A stretch of 64,000 bases of DNA from CAZVPF01 sp964628195 (GTDB taxonomy: Bacteria > Planctomycetota > Phycisphaerae > Sedimentisphaerales > Anaerohalosphaeraceae), in contig CAZVPF010000005.1 of assembly GCA_964628195.1 (NCBI GenBank), positions 1 to 64,000 on the forward strand. The letters run 5' to 3'. Shown piece by piece: positions 25,140-33,348 of this stretch. Position 1 is the stretch's first letter; the number at the start of each line of letters is the position of its first letter. The translations under genes and the position numbers were made by a program. The notes beneath the pieces were generated by a model. That model searched no databases, had not been told where the DNA came from, and worked only from the letters and a program-made list of their open reading frames with translations.

Positions 25140-26813
25140 ATGGCACACGAAATACCGGAAAAACAAACCGCAGTACAACTGACAGGCCCCGACACGCTGG
25201 AAATAAACGCCGAAAAACCCGTAGTAAAACCGGGACCCTACCAGGTACTTGCGAAAGTTGAAACATGCGGGCTGTGCTTTTCCGACCTGAAGCTGCTTAA
25301 GCAGTTTGACGGTCACCCGCGTAAATCGGAAATAATAAGCGGCATCGACCTTGAGGTTCTGAAAGAGGTTCCTTCATATGTGCCGGGTAAAAAGGCTGCT
25401 GTGCCCGGGCACGAGCCGTTTGTCACCATAATCGAGGTCGGTGAAAAAGTGCAGAACATCAAACCCGGAGACACGTTTCTTATCCAGGCTGATTACCGGT
25501 GGCTGCCCACGAAACAGTCTAACGGTGCGTTCGGTTACAATCTCGAAGGTGCGCTGCAGCAGTATGTGATACTCGACCAGAGGCTGCTTAACGACCCTGA
25601 GGGCGAATCGACCCTGATCCCGGCTCACATCGATGAAGATATTTCGCGCTCGGCTATTGCGCTTGCAGAGCCGTGGGCCTGTGTTGAGGACGCTTACGTC
25701 GTTAAGGAACGAACCGACCTGCATAAGGACGGGCAGATGCTGCTGGTCGTTGAAGAGGGCTTTGACGAATCCCTTTTTAACGCATTTATCGCAAGGTACG
25801 GCAAGCCGTCAAAGATAACTACGCTTAAGGGTGGACGGGCACTTTCGATAAATGTTCCCCTGGAAACCGCTGAGTCGATCGAGGGGCTTGAGGATCAGTT
25901 CTTTAATGACGTGGTTTACTACGGTTCGACCCCCGAAACGCTTGAAAAGATATTTCCCAAGATCCATTCCAACGGTTTGCTGAACATTGTCACTTCAGGC
26001 GGCAAGTTCGGCAGGGATGTTGAAACGATGGTAGGCCGCTTCCACTACGGCTGTATCAGGATGACAGGCACAACAGGCAGTGACCCCGCGGAGGGAATGG
26101 AAGCCATACCCTCGACCGCTGAGATACGCAAAGGCGACAAGATAAACGTCATCGGTGCAGGTGGGCCAATGGGTGTTATGCACGTGATCAGGAACCTGTG
26201 CCAGGGCGTGGCGGATATCACCGTCTTCGCGGGCGACCTCGATAACGACCGGTTAGCGCAGCTTTCAAAAGTTGCCAAGCCGATTGCCGAACAGAACGGT
26301 CTCGGATACATGCCGTACAACTCAAAGACGGACAGCATCGAGGAAGTTTTCGACTACGTTGCAATCATGGCACCGGTGCCGGCGATTGTTGCAGATGCCG
26401 TGAAAACGGCAGGGAAAAAAGCGATCATCAATATCTTCGCGGGCATACCGGCGCAGGTTGCCGGGCCGATCGATATCGATGCTTACATCGAGAAGAACCT
26501 TTACTTTATCGGCACCTCCGGCTCGACGCTCGACGATATGAAGATCGTGCTTAACAAGGTTCTGTCGAAACAGCTTGACACGAACCTTTCAGTGGGCGCT
26601 GTGTGCGGTCTCAAGTCGGCAATCGAGGGCATAAGGGCGGTGGAGAACAGGACCATCGCCGGGAAGATCATCTGTTACCCGATGTGCGAGGACCTCGAAC
26701 TGACAACGCTTGACAGACTTGACGAGAAGTATCCCGAAGTGGCAAAGTGTCTTGTAAACGGTATGTGGACAAAGCAAGCCGAAGAAAAGCTTCTCGAAAT
26801 TGCAGGAAAGTAA
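25140..26813 (+). CDS. Enlarged medium-chain (zinc) dehydrogenase of the rhamnose operon
   Basis: Zinc-binding alcohol dehydrogenase-type protein of 557 residues, about 200 longer than the usual 350. The N-terminal GroES-like domain has the catalytic zinc motif CGLCFSD (C43) and GHE (H91, E92), then LQQYVIL and LAEPWACVEDAY. Next comes a region (about 205-300) that resembles a degenerate Rossmann half without a glycine motif, then a canonical NAD(P)-binding fold (INVIGAGGPMG near 337-347) to the C-terminus. The four-cysteine structural zinc loop is missing. Context suggests oxidation or reduction of a rhamnose-derived aldehyde or diol, perhaps lactaldehyde/propanediol; not proven. Confidence 0.78.
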   Translation: MAHEIPEKQTAVQLTGPDTLEINAEKPVVKPGPYQVLAKVETCGLCFSDLKLLKQFDGHPRKSEIISGIDLEVLKEVPSYVPGKKAAVPGHEPFVTIIEVGEKVQNIKPGDTFLIQADYRWLPTKQSNGAFGYNLEGALQQYVILDQRLLNDPEGESTLIPAHIDEDISRSAIALAEPWACVEDAYVVKERTDLHKDGQMLLVVEEGFDESLFNAFIARYGKPSKITTLKGGRALSINVPLETAESIEGLEDQFFNDVVYYGSTPETLEKIFPKIHSNGLLNIVTSGGKFGRDVETMVGRFHYGCIRMTGTTGSDPAEGMEAIPSTAEIRKGDKINVIGAGGPMGVMHVIRNLCQGVADITVFAGDLDNDRLAQLSKVAKPIAEQNGLGYMPYNSKTDSIEEVFDYVAIMAPVPAIVADAVKTAGKKAIINIFAGIPAQVAGPIDIDAYIEKNLYFIGTSGSTLDDMKIVLNKVLSKQLDTNLSVGAVCGLKSAIEGIRAVENRTIAGKIICYPMCEDLELTTLDRLDEKYPEVAKCLVNGMWTKQAEEKLLEIAGK

Positions 26814-26875
26814 AAAGGGCAGTACGATTCGAAAATAATCTTTAAAATCAGTAAAGTGTTGAAAAGGAAAACAAT

Positions 26876-28834
26876 ATGGACCAGGCGTTGAGTGACCTTA
26901 TCAAGATATCGAACACCACCGGCAGCGACACGACACTCGTTCAGGGCGGGGGCGGGAATACTTCGGCCAAGACCTCCGACGGCAAATACATGTATATCAA
27001 GGCCTCGGGAACAGCGCTGAAGGATATGGACAAAAAGAGCGGCTGGCGTAAGATGCTTGTAGAAGAAGTTCTGGGGATTATATCGGACAAGAAGCTGGAC
27101 CGTCTTGACGCTCAGAAAAGGGAATCCGAGGTTGTCAACCGCCTGATGCTGGCCTGCTGTGATGAGGACAAAGCAAACGCCAGGCCCTCAGTAGAGGCTC
27201 ACCTTCATGCGATGCTGGGTCGCTATGTCATTCACCTGCATCCGGACGCGGTGGGGGCGTATGTAAACGCGCGTGACGGTCAGGCTGAACTTGAAAAGCT
27301 TTTCAAAGACGAGAAGAACCCCCCGTTATGGGTGCCTTATATGGACCCGGGGCTGCAGCTCGCGCGCAAAATACAGCGTCTCATCGAGCAGCACGAGCAG
27401 GAAAACAACGTATTGCCGCAAATGCTTTTTCTTGAAAAGCATGGTCTTTTCGTAACGGCTTCCAGCCCCGACGCGGCTGTTCGCATCGTCCGCCGTGTGA
27501 TAAGGAAATGCAATTCAAAACTCAAGCAGCTGTCCGGGAAACTCAAAAAGGTTGACCCCGAATACATAACCGAGACGAAAATGGCAATCCGGGCGGCCTT
27601 TTACAAGGCAACCGGCTCGTACAATTGTGTGAAGCATTACTACGACGAACAGATAGCGTCTTTCCTTGGTGAGCGAAACGCGAAGAAGATGCTGTCGGCT
27701 GGTCCCATTACACCCGATGAGCTGATTTATGCGAACGGGGCGGCGATGTATCTCGAAAAGGTTGAGTCCGACAGGATCGCTTCTTCGTTTACTTCGATGC
27801 TCATAAGCGATAAAAAGCTTCCCGCGGCGTTCGCGGTAAAAGACGCGGGACTTTTTATAGTCGCCGATGAAAAGATGTGCGAAACCATAAAAGATGTTGC
27901 GAAGACCTCCATGTTCATCCGGGCCAACGCGTGGCGAATGGGCGGTATCGCGGCGCTGAACAAGCGACAGCAGGAATTTATTCTCAACTGGGAATCGGAA
28001 TCTTTCCGCAAGTCGCTGGTCGCGGGCGGATCGAACGGTTTGCTTGCGGGGCGGGTCGCAATAGTGACCGGCGCGGGCAGCGGTTTGGGCAGGAGCATTG
28101 CACAGGGCCTGGCCCGTGACGGCGCGACGGTTGCCATCGCCGACATTGACGAAGCGGCTGCGGGAGAAACCGTTGAGTTGATTTGCAAGGAGATTGCCGG
28201 TTCACAGGCGATGGCCGTAAAGTGTAACGTTACCAGCGAAGAAGACGTAAAAGCCGGTTTCGACAAAATTCTCGACCGGTGGGGCGGTATTGACATCCTT
28301 GTAAATGCGGCAGGGGTTGCGCCGGCGTACCCGCTGCAGGATACGCCGGTCGATAAGTGGCGACTCGCCTTGGAGATAAATCTTACAGGCTATATGCTGA
28401 TGGCGAAGATCGCCTCGGGGCTGATGATAAAACAGGGAATGGGCGGTTCGATAGTCAATATTTCCTCGAAGTCGGGTATCGACGCAAGCAAGAACAACTC
28501 TGCTTACAATGCGACCAAGGCGGGCGAGCTGCACCTGACACGCGGCTGGGCGATGGAACTGGGGCCGCATAACATAAGGGTAAACTCGGTCTGTCCGGGC
28601 AATGTTTTCGAGGGGTCGAAAATATGGAACCCGACATATATAAAGCAGTGCGCCAAGAAGTACGGCATCAAGCCCGATGAGGTAATCCCGTACTACGTCA
28701 ACAAAACGATGCTGAAGCTCGAAATAAAGGGCAGCGACATTGCAAACGCGGTCGCTTTCCTGAGCTCGGACAAGGCGAGGCGTGTAACGGCCCAGACACT
28801 CGTAGTCGACGCAGGCCAGGCAATGGTAAGATAA
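26876..28834 (+). CDS. Bifunctional rhamnulose-1-phosphate aldolase/short-chain dehydrogenase
   Basis: Fusion of 652 residues (RhaEW/YuxG type). Residues 1 to about 370 form a class II aldolase: GGGGNTSAK near 24-32, the zinc histidine motif HLHPDAV and LEKHGLF. It splits L-rhamnulose 1-phosphate into DHAP and L-lactaldehyde. Residues about 388-652 form an SDR dehydrogenase: TGAGSGLG (about 397-404), NAAGVAP, catalytic Y544 and K548 in YNATK, and an SDR-typical end. It would oxidise L-lactaldehyde to L-lactate with NAD. Last gene of the operon. Confidence 0.92.
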   Translation: MDQALSDLIKISNTTGSDTTLVQGGGGNTSAKTSDGKYMYIKASGTALKDMDKKSGWRKMLVEEVLGIISDKKLDRLDAQKRESEVVNRLMLACCDEDKANARPSVEAHLHAMLGRYVIHLHPDAVGAYVNARDGQAELEKLFKDEKNPPLWVPYMDPGLQLARKIQRLIEQHEQENNVLPQMLFLEKHGLFVTASSPDAAVRIVRRVIRKCNSKLKQLSGKLKKVDPEYITETKMAIRAAFYKATGSYNCVKHYYDEQIASFLGERNAKKMLSAGPITPDELIYANGAAMYLEKVESDRIASSFTSMLISDKKLPAAFAVKDAGLFIVADEKMCETIKDVAKTSMFIRANAWRMGGIAALNKRQQEFILNWESESFRKSLVAGGSNGLLAGRVAIVTGAGSGLGRSIAQGLARDGATVAIADIDEAAAGETVELICKEIAGSQAMAVKCNVTSEEDVKAGFDKILDRWGGIDILVNAAGVAPAYPLQDTPVDKWRLALEINLTGYMLMAKIASGLMIKQGMGGSIVNISSKSGIDASKNNSAYNATKAGELHLTRGWAMELGPHNIRVNSVCPGNVFEGSKIWNPTYIKQCAKKYGIKPDEVIPYYVNKTMLKLEIKGSDIANAVAFLSSDKARRVTAQTLVVDAGQAMVR

Positions 28835-28839
28835 AACTC

Positions 28840-28868
28840 TTGTTGAGTTGACAGGCTTTGTATACAAT
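28840..28868 (+). promoter_or_regulatory. Possible promoter before argH
   Basis: TTGTTG (28840-28845), 17-bp spacer, TACAAT (28863-28868), placed between the rhamnose operon stop and a terminator-like hairpin. The match is imperfect. Confidence 0.3.
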
Positions 28869-28871
28869 AGA

Positions 28872-28907
28872 AAGGTGCCCGGTGGAGTTTTGCCCGGCAC
28901 CTTTTGA
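28872..28907 (+). terminator. Hairpin after the rhamnose operon
   Basis: AAGGTGCC (28872-28879) pairs with GGCACCTT (28896-28903), followed by TTTTGATATTTG. The U-run is short, so termination may be partial. It most likely ends the rhamnose operon. Confidence 0.55.
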
Positions 28908-29009
28908 TATTTGAACCGGCAGGACGGCTGTTTTGTAACGGCAACTAAAAGAGGGTTAAGGGTTTCAGGAACCTTTGGCTGACATAAAATATACGACAGG
29001 AGGTTACGA

Positions 29010-30395
29010 ATGTCTAAGAAGGACAAAAGCTGGGAGAAACGCCTCGCGGGCGGCCCGGATGAGCGGGCTGTTAGTTTTGTCGAGTCCCTTTCCTATGACA
29101 GGCGGCTGTACAAGTACGACATTGCCGGTTCTGTGGCGCATGCGGAAATGCTGTCCGATCAAAAGCTTATAACCAGGAAAGAGCTTGCCGAGATCAAACG
29201 CGGCCTTTACGAAATCGCCGAGCAGATAGAATCGGGCAAGTTCAAATTCGACCTGCGCCAGGAAGATATTCACATGGCGATCGAGGCGGCCCTTATCAAG
29301 AATATCGGCGAACCCGGTAAAAAGCTTCATACCGGCCGAAGCCGAAACGACCAGGTGGCGACCGACATACGCCTGTGGATGCGGGACCATATTGACTTTC
29401 TTAAAGGGCGGATTACTGCACTTCAAAAGGCGTTGGTAAAATCCGCGGCCAGGTACACCGAAGATCTTATGCCTGCTTATACCCACCTTCAGCGGGCCCA
29501 GCCGATAGTTATCGCCTCATACCTTCTCAGCTTTGTCGAGATGCTTGCGCGGGACTACGACCGGCTGACAAACTGCGCAAAACTGCTGAACGTGAGCCCG
29601 CTGGGCAGCGGGGCGGTGGCAGGCTCGACGGTCCGCCTGGACCGGGGGTCAACATCCGAGAAGCTCGGGTTTGCGGACATAACCTACAACAGCATAGACG
29701 CGGTATCCGACCGGGACTTCTGTGCTCAGTTTATCTTTGACTGCTCGCTGATAATGTCGCACCTCTCGCGGCTGGCGGAGGACTGGATAATTTACTGCTC
29801 CACCGAATTCGGTTTTATCGCGATCGACGACAAGTACTGCACCTCAAGCTCGATGATGCCGCAGAAACGCAACCCCGACATGCTTGAACTGATTCGCGGC
29901 AAGGTCGGGTCGGTATACGGGGCGCTGACTGCAATGCTGGTTATTTTGAAGGCCCAGCCGTCGACCTATAACCGCGACCTGCAGGAAGACAAGCTCCACG
30001 TATTCGGGGCCTACGACGTTACGGCCAGCTGCCTGGACATGGCCGCAGGTATCGTGGCGAACACGAAATTTAACACCAAGTCCATTGCCGCTGGTATGGA
30101 CAGGGGCTTTTTGGACGCGACTGCGCTGGCTGAATATCTTGTGAGAAAAGGGGTTGCGTTCCGCCAGGCGCATGGGGTTGTAGGCGCTCTTGTGGCAGAA
30201 TGCGAAAAGCAGGGTATCAGCAGCCTTTCGGAACTGGAGCTTGACCGGATGCAGCAAAGCTGCGAACATATAGAAAAAGATGTTTACGATTACATCGGGG
30301 CCAAAAACACGGTCAGCCGTTATGAAACGACAGGCTCAGCGGGGACCGAGCAGGCCAAACGCGCCGTCGCGTTCTGGAAGGATAAGCTCAAATAA
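29010..30395 (+). CDS. argH: Argininosuccinate lyase
   Basis: Cytoplasmic enzyme of arginine synthesis, cleaving argininosuccinate to arginine and fumarate. The 461-residue protein has HTGRSRNDQVATD near 108, the THLQRAQP block, SPLGSGAVAGST and the fumarase/aspartase-family signature SSSMMPQKRNPD near 285 with the catalytic serine. Start ATG has a strong AGGAGG. Followed 10 bp later by thiL, with which it is probably co-transcribed although the pathways differ. Confidence 0.96.
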   Translation: MSKKDKSWEKRLAGGPDERAVSFVESLSYDRRLYKYDIAGSVAHAEMLSDQKLITRKELAEIKRGLYEIAEQIESGKFKFDLRQEDIHMAIEAALIKNIGEPGKKLHTGRSRNDQVATDIRLWMRDHIDFLKGRITALQKALVKSAARYTEDLMPAYTHLQRAQPIVIASYLLSFVEMLARDYDRLTNCAKLLNVSPLGSGAVAGSTVRLDRGSTSEKLGFADITYNSIDAVSDRDFCAQFIFDCSLIMSHLSRLAEDWIIYCSTEFGFIAIDDKYCTSSSMMPQKRNPDMLELIRGKVGSVYGALTAMLVILKAQPSTYNRDLQEDKLHVFGAYDVTASCLDMAAGIVANTKFNTKSIAAGMDRGFLDATALAEYLVRKGVAFRQAHGVVGALVAECEKQGISSLSELELDRMQQSCEHIEKDVYDYIGAKNTVSRYETTGSAGTEQAKRAVAFWKDKLK

Positions 30396-30405
30396 GGGCA
30401 GTTGC

Positions 30406-31362
30406 ATGAATAACGAAGACAAAATGACCGAATGGTTCGCGCGGCAGTCGCTGCTCGACCCGTTGAGTTTTCCTATCGGCATCGGTGATGACATGGCGCA
30501 GGTAAACGTATCGGGCGAGGAATCGGTTCTGCTTACCACCGACATGCTGCTTGACGGTGTACACTTCGAGCTTGAGAAATGCACTGCGGAGCAGGCAGGG
30601 TACAAGGCGATGGCTGCCAGTCTCAGTGACTGCGCGGCGATGGCAACTGTTCCGAGCTGCGCGATAATCTCGGTTGCACTTCCCCGGGACTTCGGCGAGC
30701 AGCGGATAAAAGAACTGTACTGCGGCATGAAACGTGCGGGCGAGATGTTCGAGTGTCCGATAATCGGCGGCGATATCACTTCATGGCACAATCCGCTTGC
30801 GATAAACGTAGCGATGATGAGCAAGCCCGCGGGCCGGCCGGCCGTTAAACGAAGCGGCGCACGCGGCGGGGATACAATATGCGTTACGGGCACACTCGGC
30901 TGTTCCCTGAGGGGCAAACACCTGGACTTTGTGCCGCGCGTGAAAGAGGCCCTGTTCATTTCGGAAAACTTCGGGGTCAACGCGATGATGGATATAACCG
31001 ACGGGCTGGTTACGGACCTTTGCCGACTTTGTGCCGCAAGCGGAACGGGCGCGCTGCTCGAGGCACAGCAGATACCGGTTTCCGACGCCGCCATAGACTC
31101 CGAGGACCCACTGGCCCACGCCCTTAACGACGGTGAGGATTTCGAGCTGCTTTTCACTATGTCGGCCTCGCAGTGCAGTCGGATGATGGAGGCCGGTGCC
31201 GACTTCAAAATTACACGTATAGGCACCATAACCCTGCCCGGAGCACGCATGGAGGCACTTAGCGACCATGTCGGGACACCCGCTGAAGCGGGCAAAGTGC
31301 AGATGGTGACCGTGGACGATAAAATTATCGACCTTCAGCCGGGAGGCTATGATCACCTGTGA
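30406..31362 (+). CDS. thiL: Thiamine-monophosphate kinase
   Basis: Phosphorylates thiamine monophosphate to thiamine diphosphate with ATP. The 318-residue protein belongs to the PurM/ThiL fold: FPIGIGDDMAQV, LTTDMLLDGVHFELE, MAASLSDCAAMA, GGDITSW, NAMMDITDGLVTDL and DGEDFELLFT. I chose ATG at 30406; a longer open frame upstream overlaps argH and is not conserved-looking. The stop overlaps the GTG start of tsaE by 4 bases (GTGA), suggesting translational coupling. Confidence 0.93.
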   Translation: MNNEDKMTEWFARQSLLDPLSFPIGIGDDMAQVNVSGEESVLLTTDMLLDGVHFELEKCTAEQAGYKAMAASLSDCAAMATVPSCAIISVALPRDFGEQRIKELYCGMKRAGEMFECPIIGGDITSWHNPLAINVAMMSKPAGRPAVKRSGARGGDTICVTGTLGCSLRGKHLDFVPRVKEALFISENFGVNAMMDITDGLVTDLCRLCAASGTGALLEAQQIPVSDAAIDSEDPLAHALNDGEDFELLFTMSASQCSRMMEAGADFKITRIGTITLPGARMEALSDHVGTPAEAGKVQMVTVDDKIIDLQPGGYDHL

Positions 31363-31841
31363 CATCCGATAAAACAACATACAAGTGCACAACTTCATCG
31401 CCCGAAGAAACGATGGGCCTGGGCGAAAGATTCGGGCGGTCCTTATCGGGCGGTGAAGTAATCGCCCTGACCGGTTCGCTGGGGACGGGCAAAACACACT
31501 TTATAAAGGGCGCCGCGGAGGGTTTGGGTGCGGGCGATGCCGAAAAATTCAACAGCCCCACCTTCGTCCTCGTCAACGAATACCCGGACAGCGCCCGGGG
31601 TATCGACATTTACCACATCGACGCGTACCGTATCGAGACCGAAGAGGAGTTCGAGCTTCTCGCCTTTGACGATATGTGCACAGCCCACTCGGCAGTGTTT
31701 GTCGAATGGGCCGATAAAGTCGCCAACGTCCTGAAATCCCTGGACCCGATAATCATCGAGCTTTCGCATGTCAGCGAAAACGAGCGGGAAATAATTATTA
31801 AAAATATTTCTAACAATACGCTTAATATGCTCAAGGGCTAA
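31359..31841 (+). CDS. tsaE: tRNA threonylcarbamoyladenosine biosynthesis protein TsaE
   Basis: Small P-loop ATPase needed with TsaB, TsaC and TsaD for the t6A modification of ANN-decoding tRNAs. The 160-residue protein shows ALTGSLGTGKTHFIKG (Walker A), SPTFVLVNEY, IYHIDAYRI and VFVEWADKV, all typical of TsaE. GTG start at 31359 overlaps the thiL stop; GGGAGG lies upstream. Last gene of the argH-thiL-tsaE unit; a weak GGGCT/AGCCC stem overlaps its stop. Confidence 0.94.
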   Translation: MTSDKTTYKCTTSSPEETMGLGERFGRSLSGGEVIALTGSLGTGKTHFIKGAAEGLGAGDAEKFNSPTFVLVNEYPDSARGIDIYHIDAYRIETEEEFELLAFDDMCTAHSAVFVEWADKVANVLKSLDPIIIELSHVSENEREIIIKNISNNTLNMLKG

Positions 31842-32165
31842 AGCCCGCCTATAAGTATTATCGGCAAGCCGGCAGCCGGTGCAATTATTTCAAATTTTTT
31901 CCGCATCCGCGTTTGGATATCACCATTTTATTTCCTATAGTTTCCGTGGATTGACAATTAGACAATTTGTTCTTTGCAAAATTCCTAAAAGAGTTGATTA
32001 CACAGCCGACTTAAAGAGATTTCGGTTATTGAACTGAAACGGGATTATTATTCCATTCGGCACGTGGTCGACTCGAACGAGACGGCATTGTACGGCAACG
32101 GGAAATATTGTGTATTCAGTAAAAAAGATTTGGAAACTTTATTGAGTAGGTGGAGGTACCTAATC
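31842..32165. other. Intergenic region before the pseudopilins
   Basis: No gene that I can support. It holds a short CCGGC-rich hairpin near 31871 that may end the tsaE transcript, and an isolated TTGACA at 31951 without a convincing -10 element. A strong ribosome site (AGGTGGAGG) lies just before the ATG at 32166. No tRNA-like cloverleaf was seen. Confidence 0.4.
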
Positions 32166-32684
32166 ATGAAGACTGAAAAAGTAAAAATTGGTTTTACGCT
32201 TGTTGAGATCCTTATAGTTGTGGTTATCATGGGAATACTCGCGGCTATCGTGATACCCCAGTTCAGTGCAGCAAGCTCGCAGGCAAGGGAGTCGTACTTA
32301 ATGACAAGCCTCCAGAACCTGCGTTCACAGGTTGAGCTTTACAGGATACACCACAATGACCTGCTTCCCGGTGAGGTTGGCGACGAAAACGGCAACGTGA
32401 CTGTTAAGACAACATCGGAACGTTTCTTCGCGGCCCTTTCCAGCAGGACCAATGAAAACGGCCAGATAGGTCAGAGCGAGCAGCATCGTTTCGGGCCTTA
32501 TCTAAGGGAAATTCCCGCCAATCCCTTCAGCGGGACAAACGCGGACATCGTTGAAGTAGACGGCACGGCGGGCAATGACACCCACGGCTGGCATTTGACG
32601 ACTTTCGGGCTGAACAGGGGTCTGCTTCAGGCCGACGACAGCCAGAAAAACGGTTACACCGACGAGATGCACAGCAACTATTAA
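32166..32684 (+). CDS. Type II secretion/type IV pilin-like pseudopilin
   Basis: Pseudopilin of 172 residues with a canonical prepilin leader: nine residues ending in G9, then FTLVE (F10 to E14) and a long hydrophobic helix (ILIVVVIMGILAAIVIP). It would be cut and N-methylated by a PilD-type peptidase. A helical stretch with QARESYLMTSLQNLRSQVELYRI and a globular end follow. I chose ATG at 32166 after AGGTGGAGG; the longer open frame starting at 32064 lacks sense before the leader. Many planctomycetes carry dispersed pseudopilins of unknown use. Paired with the next gene. Confidence 0.88.
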   Translation: MKTEKVKIGFTLVEILIVVVIMGILAAIVIPQFSAASSQARESYLMTSLQNLRSQVELYRIHHNDLLPGEVGDENGNVTVKTTSERFFAALSSRTNENGQIGQSEQHRFGPYLREIPANPFSGTNADIVEVDGTAGNDTHGWHLTTFGLNRGLLQADDSQKNGYTDEMHSNY

Positions 32685-32730
32685 ACAAGAACTAACATTA
32701 ACCCGGGAAATTATGTACGGGAGTTGAATT

Positions 32731-33195
32731 ATGACTACTGCAAAACCAAAGGCAAAGTTATCGTATGTTGAATTGTTCGTGCTGGTGTTCGTGCTCGGTA
32801 TACTGGCGACAATAATAGCACCCACGCTGAGCCAGGCAAAAGCCGAGTCGAGGCTTTCTGAAATGGTCAAGGGCCTGCAGCTTTTACGCTCGCAGATAAG
32901 GCTCTTTGAAATGCAGCACGACGGGCTGCTGCCCGGGCAATCGCAATGCGGCGGCAGGATCGATCCCAAAAAGTTCATTAATGACCTTACCACCCGGGAC
33001 GAAGTAAGCGGTTACGGCCCCTATCTAAGCGAGATACCCGTCAACCCCTTCGTCAAAGGTGAGTGCGGCAGCGAAATAAGGTTCATATACGATTACGACG
33101 AGCAGCCTGTGGTTTACAGCGGTTACGGTTGGGCAATGAATGTCGAGTCAGGCTCGCTGTTCGCCTGCCACGATCAGTTCCATCTTGATTACTGA
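32731..33195 (+). CDS. Pseudopilin-like protein with non-canonical leader
   Basis: Paralogue of the preceding pseudopilin (154 residues) with the same plan: nine-residue leader, hydrophobic helix (LFVLVFVLGILATIIAP), helical SRLSEMVKGLQLLRSQIRLFEMQHDGLLPGQ and a globular tail ending GYGPYLSEIPVNPF, which matches the YLREIPANPF of its neighbour. E14 is kept at the same position, but the cleavage-site glycine is replaced by lysine (K9) and the +1 phenylalanine by leucine. PilD-type processing therefore should fail. ATG has GGGAG upstream. Ends before a strong terminator. Confidence 0.82.
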   Translation: MTTAKPKAKLSYVELFVLVFVLGILATIIAPTLSQAKAESRLSEMVKGLQLLRSQIRLFEMQHDGLLPGQSQCGGRIDPKKFINDLTTRDEVSGYGPYLSEIPVNPFVKGECGSEIRFIYDYDEQPVVYSGYGWAMNVESGSLFACHDQFHLDY

Positions 33196-33224
33196 TCTAA
33201 ACCGCGTATGCAAGTACAACATCC

Positions 33225-33256
33225 ACCGGCTGGGCATTAAGCCCGGCCGGTTTTTT
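33225..33256 (+). terminator. Rho-independent terminator of the pseudopilin pair
   Basis: ACCGGCTGGGC (33225-33235) pairs with GCCCGGCCGGT (33241-33251), one G-U pair, loop ATTAA, followed by a run of six T (33251-33256). Confidence 0.85.
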
Positions 33257-33348
33257 CATGCGCATAATTTGAAACTTCAAGATTTGCGATTCAATCCGGT
33301 TTTACGACTTTGCGTTCGGCGGGTTACATAACTCTGTTTGCCAATGGT

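Noticed and set aside
31842..32165. Search for a tRNA gene in this gap
   Set aside because: No T-loop consensus and no acceptor stem pairing was found.
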